Shown piece by piece: positions 42,992 through 53,051 of a stretch of 64,000 nt of DNA. Made by a program: the position numbers and the translations under genes. Source of the DNA: Bacillus sp. (in: firmicutes) (GTDB lineage Bacteria > Bacillota > Bacilli > Bacillales > Bacillaceae_J). Where the stretch lies: contig DUSF01000049.1 of assembly GCA_012842745.1 (NCBI GenBank), positions 62,001 to 126,000 on the forward strand, given 5' to 3'. Under the pieces are notes generated by a model. That model ran no database searches. It was not told the DNA's origin and saw only the letters and a list, made by a program, of their open reading frames with translations. Position 1 is the first letter of the stretch; each line of letters begins with the position of its first letter.

Positions 42992-44106
42992 ACAAAATCC
43001 TCGTTTTCTTTCAATCCATATTGTATTAGCTGCTTTGAAATTTCTTGATAAAAACTACTAACAATAATAATCCCAATATTATCTTGCTTAATCGAATGTA
43101 GGATTTCCGGAGAGTATACTTGCTTATCGCAAAATAACTGTCCCCACTTTTTACAATCATTATCTAAAAAGCCATTAACACTAATTCCTGTTCTTTCAAT
43201 AAAGCGCTCTGCTAATGTACCAGTACCAAATATGAAAATATTTGACTTTTCCATTATCATTCGTGTTGGCGATAGAGAAACTAACTCATCATTTCTCCAT
43301 AATGACTGTTGTAAATAATGTTTATATTCATCTTTTAATGGATGATTATTAGTTATATGCCATGGTTTAGAAGCGGATGTATAATGAATAATGGCTGGAT
43401 TTGTAATAGCATCCCTATATTCATCTTTGTCAAATAATGATTCATAATTGTCTTGGTACATCACTGTTTGTACATTCCATTTAGGGTGTATCGACATTCT
43501 TTTATCATATAAGATTGCATTCAATGCATCTTGATCCCAATAAACAAGTTTAGTCGGATTTTCTTTTATATAAGCTAAAACTTTTTTTGTTATTTGTTGC
43601 TTTCTCCAGTTTTCTAAATCAATTACCAAAACACCTGCATTAAAATAAGAATATATAAAAGGAATTTGCAATTCATCCATCCTTAAATTTCCCAATGGAT
43701 CATCAATAGCACCAATGATTTTTCCTTTTAGGTCGGTATTCCAAAGCTCTGCAATGTTTCCTTTCACAATTAAATCAGAGTCTAAATAAATAGCTCTATG
43801 AATATCTTCATTTAACAATTCACTAATAGAAATACGAAAATATGTTGCTAGGCTAATATGATGGCTAACAAAAAAATCATCATACCGACCATCATCTATT
43901 TTCAAAAATTCAACTTTTACATCATATTGATTGCACATCGTTTCAAGTAATTCTATCTCATTAACAGAAACTTCAGCACTTATTAAAATATGAATAAATA
44001 ATTTCTTATCAGTTGCGTGGAAATTTTCAAACAAAGATGTAAGCATAACTCCTAAATATTGTACGAACTTTTTATCAGTAGCTGCTACTATGTGAATATA
44101 CTCCAT
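42979..44106 (-). CDS. Family 8 glycosyltransferase with C-terminal Rossmann-like module
   Basis: Retaining GT8-type transferase (1-280): HIVAATDKKFVQYLGVMLTS, AIYLDSDLIVKG (DxD), YFNAGVLVIDLENWRK, and YWDQDALNAIL. Residues 287-375 form the module shared by eight proteins of the island (IFIFGTGTLAERFI, FLDNDCKKWG, IIIVSSFYQEISKQL). GGAGG precedes the ATG. Confidence 0.85.
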   Translation of the reverse strand: MEYIHIVAATDKKFVQYLGVMLTSLFENFHATDKKLFIHILISAEVSVNEIELLETMCNQYDVKVEFLKIDDGRYDDFFVSHHISLATYFRISISELLNEDIHRAIYLDSDLIVKGNIAELWNTDLKGKIIGAIDDPLGNLRMDELQIPFIYSYFNAGVLVIDLENWRKQQITKKVLAYIKENPTKLVYWDQDALNAILYDKRMSIHPKWNVQTVMYQDNYESLFDKDEYRDAITNPAIIHYTSASKPWHITNNHPLKDEYKHYLQQSLWRNDELVSLSPTRMIMEKSNIFIFGTGTLAERFIERTGISVNGFLDNDCKKWGQLFCDKQVYSPEILHSIKQDNIGIIIVSSFYQEISKQLIQYGLKENEDFVWQL

Positions 44107-44150
44107 GAAACCTCCAAATTCTATAACAATAAAGCTTAAATGCTTTATTA

Positions 44151-45167
44151 TTATGCAATAACAAAGTAATCTTCTAAATGCTGATACTTTTCTCGCTTCA
44201 ATATTTCTGTTATTTCAAATTTTCCAATCGTTGATGCTACGATTATTTTATACTTCTCTTTCTTAATGATTTCTGGTGAATAAATTGGGAAACTTCCAAC
44301 TGTCGTTCCCCATTTTTGTTTATTACTATCAATAAATCCTACAATATTATTAAGTTTTTTTGGGAAATGGTTCAATATATTTATACCTAACCCACCTGTT
44401 CCCCAAATCATGTAATTAAAGCCTAATTCTGATTGAGACAAAAATGCATTAAACTCTTCTTGTTTAATTGTTAAAAACACGTTAATAATATCTTCTTCAA
44501 TAGCCGTTGTTGATTTTTCTGAAACACGTATTTGCCCCAGTACTTCTTTAATTTTTGAGAATTTATATCCTCTTTTATTTAAAAGGTAAAACAATTGATA
44601 ATCTTCACCAATTCTAAAGTTTGGATTATAACCTATCTTTTTAATTACGTTAGTCCTAGCCATCATTAATGAATGTGTGACACAGCAAAACCAATACAAT
44701 TTTTCATTAATTTCGTCTGGATTAATAGCTTTGTTTATTTGAAGTTGATGAATATTTTTTAAGTAATGGAATCTCTCACTATTTTCAACATCATCGCTTG
44801 TAGCAAAATAATTTAACAAACAATCAACTACTGCAATATCTTGATTGTTTTCAAGAAAATACAATTGTTCACTAAAACGATTTCTGGTATATATATCATC
44901 TGCATCAACTTTTGCAATAAAAGGGCTATTTATTTTGTTTAAACCAAAGTTTAAAGCTGCACCTACACCCATATTTCTTGGTAATTGAAATAGTTTAATT
45001 CTGGAGTCATGAAAGGAATTAATAATATCAATAGTTCTATCTCTTGAACCATCATCTATGATGATAAATTCGAAATCCTCAAATGACTGTTCTAAAATAC
45101 TCGTAATCGTTTCTTCAATAAATTCTTCACCGTTATAGACAGACATTAACGCTGATAATGTTGGCAT
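44151..45167 (-). CDS. Family 2 glycosyltransferase with C-terminal Rossmann-like module
   Basis: GT-A transferase (1-245): LSALMSVYNGEEFIEETITS, FIIIDDGSRDRT, FIAKVDADDIYTRNRF. The shared module occupies residues 251-338 (YMIWGTGGLGINIL, GFIDSNKQKWG, IYSPEIIKKEKYKIIVAST). The ATG at 45167 follows AAAGGA at 8 bases; the longer frame starts inside that site. Confidence 0.85.
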   Translation of the reverse strand: MPTLSALMSVYNGEEFIEETITSILEQSFEDFEFIIIDDGSRDRTIDIINSFHDSRIKLFQLPRNMGVGAALNFGLNKINSPFIAKVDADDIYTRNRFSEQLYFLENNQDIAVVDCLLNYFATSDDVENSERFHYLKNIHQLQINKAINPDEINEKLYWFCCVTHSLMMARTNVIKKIGYNPNFRIGEDYQLFYLLNKRGYKFSKIKEVLGQIRVSEKSTTAIEEDIINVFLTIKQEEFNAFLSQSELGFNYMIWGTGGLGINILNHFPKKLNNIVGFIDSNKQKWGTTVGSFPIYSPEIIKKEKYKIIVASTIGKFEITEILKREKYQHLEDYFVIA

Positions 45168-45235
45168 AGTTAACATCCTTTATGTAAAATTTAACGCTTC
45201 AAATAATCTGTTCAAAATTCCATACAGACTACACC

Positions 45236-46327
45236 TTATTTCATTTCGATTAACTCTTTCCACGAATACACAGGAATAGGACAGGAAACCAATTGGTCTA
45301 TTTGATCTTTAATTTCTTTTTCGTAATTACCTTCAAATGAAAGTATAATTGCATCAACTTGTGTAGAATTTTCCTTTAACCAATTAGGAGAATGAATTGT
45401 TATGCCATTCATTGAAACACCTTGTCTTGTAGGATTGTTATCCAAGAATACCAAGGTTTGAATTCCACTTCTTTTAAAATCCTCCTTAACATACAGTGCC
45501 ATTTCCATCGTTCCGAACAAAGCAACCTTTCGAATCCCAAGTTCAACAAGAACATTACTTATAGGCATATTTGAAAATAATAAAGATTCAAGCCAGGCCT
45601 TGTAATAACTCATATTTTGTTCCATTATGGATTTCGTAGGGAGTTCCGTTCCAAAATACTTTTTAACAATATCTCTTGTTTCTTTAGCTGTTTTATCCTT
45701 ATTTTTTATACTACTTGACAAGCCACCTAATCGAAAGCAAGCAACCATTCTATCAAAATAAGAAATCTTTTCAACTTCATTTTTGAAAATTCTTGTTATT
45801 AGATCAAAATCACTTGCAATTTTATATTCCAAATTAAAGCCATCATATTTTTTTATAGTTTTACTCCTTAAGAAACTACCTGGGTGTGGCGGCATTTTCC
45901 CACTCATTAAATCAACCAATTCATATTTCTTCCCAAAGTTTGTTTCAAATCCAGTCTCTTCATTTTTCATTACAATATTACCATAAATCATATCGAATCC
46001 TTGATTAGCTTCAAACAACGTCATAACATCTTCAATAACTTTATTATCTACTAAATAGTCATCAGAATTTAAGAAGTAAATAATATCGCCAGTTGAAGCT
46101 TGTATACCTTTATTAAATGCATCATAAACGCCCTGATCTGGTTCTGAAATAATTTTTTGTATATTGTCCCTATACTTTTCTAAAATAGGTAATGTACTAT
46201 CTGTCGAACCGCCATCAACAATAATATACTCTATATTTTTATAGGTTTGGTCAATGGCACTTTGAATTGTTTGCTCAATATATTTCTCACTATTATAACA
46301 TGCTGTAATAATTGATATTTTTTGCAT
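45236..46327 (-). CDS. Family 2 glycosyltransferase with C-terminal Rossmann-like module
   Basis: GT-A transferase (1-230): ISIITACYNSEKYIEQTIQS, YIIVDGGSTDSTL, IYFLNSDDYLVDN, and PPHPGSFLRS. This matches the WcaA-type family. Residues 266-363 carry a divergent copy of the shared module (KVALFGTMEMALYVKEDF, FLDNNPTRQGVSMNG, IHSPNWL). Confidence 0.84.
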   Translation of the reverse strand: MQKISIITACYNSEKYIEQTIQSAIDQTYKNIEYIIVDGGSTDSTLPILEKYRDNIQKIISEPDQGVYDAFNKGIQASTGDIIYFLNSDDYLVDNKVIEDVMTLFEANQGFDMIYGNIVMKNEETGFETNFGKKYELVDLMSGKMPPHPGSFLRSKTIKKYDGFNLEYKIASDFDLITRIFKNEVEKISYFDRMVACFRLGGLSSSIKNKDKTAKETRDIVKKYFGTELPTKSIMEQNMSYYKAWLESLLFSNMPISNVLVELGIRKVALFGTMEMALYVKEDFKRSGIQTLVFLDNNPTRQGVSMNGITIHSPNWLKENSTQVDAIILSFEGNYEKEIKDQIDQLVSCPIPVYSWKELIEMK

Positions 46328-46384
46328 TCGCCTTTTCCCTTTACCTTTCCTATTACTCTCTTCTTTTATCGGAAAAAATAAAAA

Positions 46385-46403
46385 GAACTGAATAGTTCAG
46401 TTC
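46385..46403 (-). terminator. Terminator of the helicase/DUF2290-like operon
   Basis: GAACTGAA, CTA loop, TTCAGTTC, then TTTTTATTTTTT on the minus strand. A separate perfect inverted repeat, TAACGATT-GT-AATCGTTA (46477-46494), lies between this and the gene end. Confidence 0.85.
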
Positions 46404-46564
46404 AATTAAAAACCCTCTATAATTTTAGTTCATGCCCATTTCTTAGTTTTACTATCGCACACAGCATTTTTAAATCTAACGATTGTAATCGTTATTTGAT
46501 ATGCATAAATTGAAGATTATCCACATTAGCAATCCAATCCCTGATTGTCAGTGGTAACGAACTT

Positions 46565-47233
46565 TCAGATTTTAAAAAAATTCACATGCAAAACTCTTTC
46601 TTCTTCATCGGAGATTGTCCTGTCAAATGGTTGTACTAGTTGTCTATCGTCTAATTGATAATAGTAATAGGCTGTACTATAGAAATTTCTTAAAATAAAA
46701 TCAATAAATATTTCAGGTGTTAATGGTGCGCTGACAGGTATTCTGCAATTTTTATATTGCCCTAATGTCAAGTGACTTCTGGGGTGTTTAATTGGCTCAA
46801 ATATTTTTTCGTCCGCATCAAAATCAAATCGCATAGGAAACGGAATGATATTTTTAGCAATTATATCGGCATAAATTTCTTGCCTTTCATATATTTCTGG
46901 ATCATTTTGATAACTCTCTAATTCTGGTGATGGAAAAAAAGCTAATCGATGTGAAAGCAATATATCATGCTCAAATGTATACATCATTTGTATAATAGCT
47001 CCATCAATTAATTTAATATTATAGTTGTTATTTTTTAATAACTCATCATAAATTTGATTATAGCCAACATTTTTTAAAACAATGGATAAATTTATTTGGT
47101 TTCCCCATCCTATTATCGTTAGACCTCTTTCTGTTTTCTCACTTGGAAAGTTTTGATCCATGGATAAACCTAATCCGATTAGATCTGTAGTAATTTCCAT
47201 TATCTCTTTAACAATTTGTTTGGAGCTACTCAT
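46565..47233 (-). CDS. DUF2290-like protein, partner of the helicase
   Basis: A 222-residue protein of unknown biochemical role. KLIDGAIIQMMYTFEHDILL, HRLAFFPSPELESY, MRFDFDADE, HPRSHLTLGQYKNCRIPVSA and FIDFILRNFYSTAYYY resemble, from memory, the DUF2290 family. GGAGCG precedes the ATG, which overlaps the helicase stop by 8 bases, so the two products are made together. It has no link to sugar metabolism; the pair looks like an inserted cassette. Confidence 0.65.
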   Translation of the reverse strand: MSSSKQIVKEIMEITTDLIGLGLSMDQNFPSEKTERGLTIIGWGNQINLSIVLKNVGYNQIYDELLKNNNYNIKLIDGAIIQMMYTFEHDILLSHRLAFFPSPELESYQNDPEIYERQEIYADIIAKNIIPFPMRFDFDADEKIFEPIKHPRSHLTLGQYKNCRIPVSAPLTPEIFIDFILRNFYSTAYYYYQLDDRQLVQPFDRTISDEEERVLHVNFFKI

Positions 47234-49337
47234 TGTTTAATCGCTCCTTCAAAATTCTTAGAGCTTCTGGTGGAAGATCTTCTAAAAAGAAATCCCCATT
47301 TTCTAATGCTTTTAATATTTCAGTGAATGTCCCTACTTGGCTTTTCCTCCTATTTTTTTCTTCTTGAGTCATATCCTTGTTTATTTGATGCATTTGTTGT
47401 CGCTGTAATTCAGTAGGATAAATAAACTCTAACTCAAAATCACGATTTTTTACTTCTTCAAACTCATTCATTAACCCTTCCATTCCATTACCATAGCCCA
47501 CTACTCTAACCCATGCTTTACTTCTAGTAATGGCTGTAAAAAGAATATTCCTTTTTCTTTCTAGTTCATAGCCACTAAAACAGTTTTGGGCATCGATAAC
47601 ATAAACCATAGCTGCTTCATTTCCTTTTGCACGGTATATACTTGTAAAAGTAATAGAATGCATTGCAAAAAAATCATCTTTAGAGCTTGTAACACCAGCT
47701 AAATGACTGTTTATACCCATCTCAAATAATCTTTTTCGAATAGGAGCAACTGCGGTTTTTGTGTAATATGGATCAGTATGGATTACGATAATATCACGAT
47801 GCTGCAGTTCATCTTCCTCTAAGTTTTTACTTATTTGATTCGCCAACCACTCTATTTGTTCTTTTTCATCTTGAAGTAGTTTAAAATGAATTAAATCATC
47901 AAGGTCTGAATGATTTTCTAAAAATAAAGGGCTGCTCTCCGCAGTTCTTTTTAGCTTAACATAATGTCCGTCGACTAGTTCTCCGTCGACAACCTTGTAT
48001 CCCACATCTTCCCACAACCATGATTGATTAAACATTTGAATGAGACCTTTATTTCGATAAATACCAAATCCTAATGCATGAGCAGTGGTTAGCACTGGTC
48101 TTGAGTTTCTATAACATACATTTAAAACTATATCTTGCTTTGGCTTCTTAGGTTCATTTCTTAAATGCACCTTTGGTCTACCTTGATGATCAACACCAAA
48201 TATTTCTTCAGGGGACTTCATCTGTTTATTATTTAAATTTTGAAGTTCATCGTAGGCATAAATTAAACGCTTGGGTTCATGTACTAACCCATAGCAAATT
48301 CTTAAAAACTCTGTTGAAAAATCTTGTGCCTCATCTACCAAGATAACATCGTATTTAGGAATAATGTTTCGAATCTTTTTTAATGCGTCCTTGCATACAG
48401 CCTCAAACTCATCTTCACTATCAGTTTTTAAACTTTTGGCATGAGAAAAATCATAATACTCAATACCATGGTCTTTACAAAGTTCAAAATAAATACCTGT
48501 TGTCGTTGGATTCCCCCATGCATGTATAACCCTTACTTTTTCCCAATTTGGTTCTTCTTTAATATTTTCGTATGTAAACCTTGTAATTAAATCAATAAAT
48601 TGATTTTTTAATGATCTTGTATTGAAGGTAACAGCAATTGTCCAATCTGGGTTATTCGCATGGAGGTATGCAACTTTTAAAGCTAAAACGATGGTTTTTC
48701 CAGATCCAGCTAACCCTCTAATCCTTTGGGGACCGTCCACTGTTTCAATTACGGCTTGACTTTGAGTACTGTCTAAATTAGCTATAGATTCTTCTAATTT
48801 TATTAATTTGGCACCTTTAGTTGATGTCCCCTTTACATTTAATCTTTTTCTCCGCTCACGAATAGATGTAATTGCTTGAACATCTTCTAAAACTTTTTCA
48901 TAATAATCTTTATTTTCCCAATTTATCTCTTCTAGATATGTTGTCAATTCCTTATTAGTTGTAACTAAATCAAAGTCAATCTCATCCTCAACATTCCTCC
49001 ATGCTGTCGCATAAGTAAGGACATTAATTTCCACCTGTAGTTCCCGTTTCCTTAAAAGCTTCTTATTGTTCAACAATCTGGCTTTCATCTTTGTAAATAA
49101 CTCATCTTGAATTTCTTCGCGATTTGAAAATTCCGTTCCAACTACCATATCAAAAATAATAATGCCATACTCTTTTGAAACTAGGAGCGCATCAATTTCT
49201 TGGGATCCACTCGTAGTCGTGATAATCGGATACCCGATATATAAAATACCGTTTAGATCCCTTCTATGCTCAAAATAATTGGCTAATTGATCCGCAGTGA
49301 CATACTTTTCAGAAGAACCCCTTACAACAGTAATCAT
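47226..49337 (-). CDS. UvrD/Rep-like SF1 helicase with N-terminal nuclease-like domain
   Basis: A 703-residue ATPase. The N-terminal 160 residues resemble a NERD/PD-(D/E)xK fold (SQEIDALLVSKEYGIIIFDM), but the usual E-x-K is not evident, so it may be inactive. Then RIRGLAGSGKTIVLALKVAY (Walker A near 212), YDVILVDEAQDFSTEFLR (motif II near 332), VLNVCYRNSRPVL, SITFTSIYRAKGNEAAMVYV, and RNILFTAITRSKAWVRVVG (motif VI). It shows all SF1 motifs. The likely role is in DNA repair or phage defence; the coupled DUF2290-like gene favours defence, by inference. Confidence 0.85.
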   Translation of the reverse strand: MITVVRGSSEKYVTADQLANYFEHRRDLNGILYIGYPIITTTSGSQEIDALLVSKEYGIIIFDMVVGTEFSNREEIQDELFTKMKARLLNNKKLLRKRELQVEINVLTYATAWRNVEDEIDFDLVTTNKELTTYLEEINWENKDYYEKVLEDVQAITSIRERRKRLNVKGTSTKGAKLIKLEESIANLDSTQSQAVIETVDGPQRIRGLAGSGKTIVLALKVAYLHANNPDWTIAVTFNTRSLKNQFIDLITRFTYENIKEEPNWEKVRVIHAWGNPTTTGIYFELCKDHGIEYYDFSHAKSLKTDSEDEFEAVCKDALKKIRNIIPKYDVILVDEAQDFSTEFLRICYGLVHEPKRLIYAYDELQNLNNKQMKSPEEIFGVDHQGRPKVHLRNEPKKPKQDIVLNVCYRNSRPVLTTAHALGFGIYRNKGLIQMFNQSWLWEDVGYKVVDGELVDGHYVKLKRTAESSPLFLENHSDLDDLIHFKLLQDEKEQIEWLANQISKNLEEDELQHRDIIVIHTDPYYTKTAVAPIRKRLFEMGINSHLAGVTSSKDDFFAMHSITFTSIYRAKGNEAAMVYVIDAQNCFSGYELERKRNILFTAITRSKAWVRVVGYGNGMEGLMNEFEEVKNRDFELEFIYPTELQRQQMHQINKDMTQEEKNRRKSQVGTFTEILKALENGDFFLEDLPPEALRILKERLNNE

Positions 49338-49639
49338 AATAACACCCCGTCATTCAGATAATTGGAAACGAACATAAAACATACTAAATATAAAGATAGG
49401 AATGGATGTTTTTTTTTTAAATAAAATAGTGAGCAAGTTGAGGGAAAAGAAGTGGATTAAAAATCAATGTATAAATTCATTTTTATTTTTTCAGTCATTA
49501 TAAACCAAAATAAAGGAAAAAGCTATAGTTTATATGGTTTCATCACTAAAAATAGACTTCTGTAAATAGGTAATTGGTGATTAGCAGATTTTTATTTTTA
49601 ATTGTGCAGCCCCCTAGGGACTGCGCAATTTAAATACTT
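49338..49639. other. Gap upstream of the helicase operon
   Basis: About 300 AT-rich bases with no supported gene. A hairpin AATTGTGCAG / CTGCGCAATT (49600-49630) lies near the end of the glycosyltransferase gene; it lacks a downstream T run on either strand. The helicase promoter should lie within this gap. Confidence 0.5.
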
Positions 49640-51619
49640 TTAATTGTAAATTTTAATCAATCTATTTGAGACTGTTTGATGTAACTGATTGTATATTTCC
49701 TCTTCAAAACTAGCAGAAGAAATCAATATTGGTGTCCTTGAATCAACATCTGATAATGCTATTATATCGAAGTGGTTCATTAGCTTTGAACCGATTAAAG
49801 CTAGATTGCGGTCAATAATACCTACAGTCCGTTCTCTTAAATACTCACTTTCATTCAAGAGCTCCACTGTATGCGTTCCTGCTCCATATATATAAACTTG
49901 ATTTTGAAGTTTTAACTTCAAATAGTCATCAACGGATACACATACAGATTCTGTTGAGTACTCCTCTTTTGAGGAAAAGTGAACAGTTTTACCATTCAAT
50001 ATTTCCTGCTTATTTTTTTTAAAAAAAGAAGCAGAGAAAAAAATGCCTCCTAATGAAGTATCGATAGTGGAGTTTTCCGAATTTACAGCAGAAACTAACT
50101 TGAAAAATGGTTTTCCACTCTTTCTTTTTAAAACTATTTTACTGGATAATACATCTGTCATCGTGCCTTTATATAGCATGGTGTCGAAATAACCAGCAAC
50201 AATATTAAATTTATCGCGTTTTACAAATACGACATCTGCCTCTGAAACATCTTCCGTACCGTCAATAACAATAGCAACAACTGGCTTATCAAAGGATGTC
50301 TTTGGAATTTCCTTTCCTTTTATTTGTTCAGCAAGTTGAAATTCAGGCTGTTTCTTTACCACATCTGGCACACGATCTAAATCAAAATACAAAATCTCAT
50401 CTTTTCTATCATTAAAGTGCTGAATAGCTTTTTCATACACATCCAAATACCGTTTTGTCACCAACTTATGATCGAAATGGGTGACACAATAAGAACGTGC
50501 TGCTTTACTGGACTCCTTTCGTAATTCAGCATTTATTACTAGCTGTTCTGTATAAGCATATAACTGACCAACATCTTTCTGCGGGGCAACAAAACCTGTT
50601 TCACCATGCTGAACAAGCTCAAGGATACCACCTGTTGCAAAAGTGACCACAGGAACACCACAAGCCATAGCTTCAGAAATAACGAGAGGGCATGTATCGG
50701 CAATAGATGGAAATAAATATAAGTCGAATGTATTATAAACTTCTGCCATTTCTTCTTCTGTTGAAATATAGCCAACATGATACAAATACTCATGTTCATA
50801 ACCTTGCTTTGCACCACCGACATTAACAAGAAGTACATCGTGACCTTCATTCACTAATTGATCGACAACCGCTTGAACATATTTTCCACCTTTACGTTCT
50901 TGTCCAAAAGTACCACCATTTGCAACTGCTCCTATAATGATTCGGTTTTGGGGAATACCATACTTTTCTCTTACAGCAGTCTTGTTCATCGGCCTATATG
51001 TTTCAACATCGACACCATTTAATATAACTTCCATGGGGTGACCCTGAAGAATACCTTGTTGGGCTATATTTCCAATCCACTTAGCTACTGGCACTATAAA
51101 TAGTTTAGAGTGAGTATAGATATCTTTTTTTTCAACCAAATTCAAATGGGTTCGGTCAAACTGAATAGCTGGATATTCATAAGGATATGGGCAATCACCA
51201 CACCCTGTTAACCATTTTTGGCAATCAAATGAATATGAACAATGTCCAGTTATTGATTGCATATCATGTAACGTCCACACAATTGGCTTTAAATGTGAAA
51301 GCATAGAGAGGGCATACGGGTGAAAATAGTTTCCGTGCATGTTGTGAAGGTGAATGACATCCGCTTGTTGAACAAGTGGATTTTCCATTAAACTGAATGC
51401 TCCGAAAACATCATAATCAATGCAACCACCATTAACACATTTAGTTTCTAAACATTTCTTTATTTCAAAAGGATAAACTTCTTGATGACTAGACTCCTTG
51501 CTGCCAGCCATTACTCTGCTATTAAAGCCTAATGAATTTTGACTTTCGACAAGTCTCATCATTACTTTAGCAGCACCACCACGAAGGTCGTTTGTATTGA
51601 TATGAACAATTTTTTTCAC
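49640..51619 (-). CDS. Family 4-type glycosyltransferase with C-terminal Rossmann-like module
   Basis: GT-B transferase (1-400): KIVHINTNDLRGGAAKVMMR, WTLHDMQSITGHCSYSFDCQ, VILNGVDVETYRPM, and LFPSIADTCPLVISEAMACG (the GT4 donor-site motif). A spacer region (about 410-570) is of unknown fold. The shared module is at residues 574-659 (VYIYGAGTHTVELL, GIIDRNLALIGSKL, ILISSASFEEEIYNQL). Confidence 0.83.
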   Translation of the reverse strand: MKKIVHINTNDLRGGAAKVMMRLVESQNSLGFNSRVMAGSKESSHQEVYPFEIKKCLETKCVNGGCIDYDVFGAFSLMENPLVQQADVIHLHNMHGNYFHPYALSMLSHLKPIVWTLHDMQSITGHCSYSFDCQKWLTGCGDCPYPYEYPAIQFDRTHLNLVEKKDIYTHSKLFIVPVAKWIGNIAQQGILQGHPMEVILNGVDVETYRPMNKTAVREKYGIPQNRIIIGAVANGGTFGQERKGGKYVQAVVDQLVNEGHDVLLVNVGGAKQGYEHEYLYHVGYISTEEEMAEVYNTFDLYLFPSIADTCPLVISEAMACGVPVVTFATGGILELVQHGETGFVAPQKDVGQLYAYTEQLVINAELRKESSKAARSYCVTHFDHKLVTKRYLDVYEKAIQHFNDRKDEILYFDLDRVPDVVKKQPEFQLAEQIKGKEIPKTSFDKPVVAIVIDGTEDVSEADVVFVKRDKFNIVAGYFDTMLYKGTMTDVLSSKIVLKRKSGKPFFKLVSAVNSENSTIDTSLGGIFFSASFFKKNKQEILNGKTVHFSSKEEYSTESVCVSVDDYLKLKLQNQVYIYGAGTHTVELLNESEYLRERTVGIIDRNLALIGSKLMNHFDIIALSDVDSRTPILISSASFEEEIYNQLHQTVSNRLIKIYN

Positions 51620-51638
51620 AGCTATTCACCCTATCAAA

Positions 51639-52877
51639 TCATTGTCTAACCGTTGCGAAACAGACAGTACCCCAGACATTCATTCCATCCTTATGGTCAA
51701 TATAAATATTATACTCAGGAAAGTTTCTCTTTATCCATAAAGGAATTCTCCATAAATCCTCTGGTGAATGATAAATACAAATAGCTAAGTCTGGGTAATC
51801 ACGCTTAATTGTTTGAACAGCCCCTATTAATGCGTTATATTCTGCACCTTCAATGTCCATCTTTATTAAATCAACTTTATCTATACCATTTTGCTCAACA
51901 TACGAATCTAACTTATATACTTTAACGTCTTCACCATTTTCATTTATAAAAGAGGCATTTGGTTGATCCTCTATTTCAGACAGCTTAACAAATTGATCCT
52001 CATCCCATAATCCTGCTTGAATAGATATAATATTCTGAAAGCGCTTTTCTAAATCTTTAATTTTTCTATAGTTGGCAGATGAAGGTTCAAATGTATACAC
52101 CTTTCCATTAGGAGATGAATATGCAAATGCCATCGCTGTATCACCAACAAAGCCTCCTGCATCAATCACTACATTTAAGTTATTGTTAGTTATTTTATCT
52201 TTATAAACGTATGGCTGCATAGCAAGAGTTTTGGAAAGTAAATCAGTGATATCATAATCAAATTTTGAAATTAGCAAACTACTTAACCTAGTTACTTCAT
52301 TGTTATATTTCTTAGCTCTTTCCCTATATTCATTCAATGGTAACGGAAAACCTTTTTCACCTCTAATTATAGGATCCAATGCCGTAAGTCTGTAGTTAAT
52401 TACTCTACTATATATATCCTTCGATTCCTCATCAGATAATATTGCTAAAACTTCTTCATATTCATTAATGTGTTTCTGGAATTTTTCATAAAATAAGTTT
52501 CCTATACAATCCACAAATTTCTCAATATTTATCCACCCATAATTATCGAATGGTATATAACTACAAAAAATTTCAAGACCGATATTTTCTAGCTGCTTAG
52601 ATATCTCGTGACTATGTATTGATGTTATTATAATCTTTGAATCTTTAACATTTAATTCGTTTAAACTTGTTACATTTAGACCATCTAAAATGGTGCCTAT
52701 TTTTTTATTATCGTTGTCTATAAATCCTTGAACAACCTTGTTTTGTTTTTCCAACCATCTACGAAAGGTTACAGCTGTATTATCCGCTCCAAATAGGAAA
52801 AAACTATCATTGTCATTGATAAACTTTTGCATATCTATTAATGAATGTTTTGGAATGTAGCCCAATCTAAATTCCAT
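51639..52877 (-). CDS. FkbM-family methyltransferase with N-terminal Rossmann-like module
   Basis: SAM-dependent O-methyltransferase acting probably on a sugar hydroxyl. The N-terminal part (about 22-115) is the shared module (FFLFGADNTAVTFRRWLE, GFIDNDNKKIGTILDG, IIITSIHSHEISKQL). The C-terminal FkbM domain has VVIDAGGFVGDTAMAFAYSS, VYTFEPSSANYRKI and VDLIKMDIEGAEYNALIGAV. The ATG at 52877 is chosen for its GAGGAG site; a TTG at 52913 is the alternative. Confidence 0.85.
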   Translation of the reverse strand: MEFRLGYIPKHSLIDMQKFINDNDSFFLFGADNTAVTFRRWLEKQNKVVQGFIDNDNKKIGTILDGLNVTSLNELNVKDSKIIITSIHSHEISKQLENIGLEIFCSYIPFDNYGWINIEKFVDCIGNLFYEKFQKHINEYEEVLAILSDEESKDIYSRVINYRLTALDPIIRGEKGFPLPLNEYRERAKKYNNEVTRLSSLLISKFDYDITDLLSKTLAMQPYVYKDKITNNNLNVVIDAGGFVGDTAMAFAYSSPNGKVYTFEPSSANYRKIKDLEKRFQNIISIQAGLWDEDQFVKLSEIEDQPNASFINENGEDVKVYKLDSYVEQNGIDKVDLIKMDIEGAEYNALIGAVQTIKRDYPDLAICIYHSPEDLWRIPLWIKRNFPEYNIYIDHKDGMNVWGTVCFATVRQ

Positions 52878-53051
52878 TTGTTTATAACACTCCTCTATTG
52901 TTTTGCAATTCAATTGTTTCTTAAACTGAAATTCGATATCAAATTACTTCAAAATCTTTACCATCAAAGGTACTCAAAAAATAAAAATATGCCATCAATT
53001 TTTGATTTCCCTAACTAAATGCAGATAAGACAATTATCCTTTTTATTTACC

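Noticed and set aside
46477-46494. TAACGATTGTAATCGTTA as an attachment site
   Set aside because: It is a perfect inverted repeat but has no second copy at the other end of the helicase cassette and no integrase is present.
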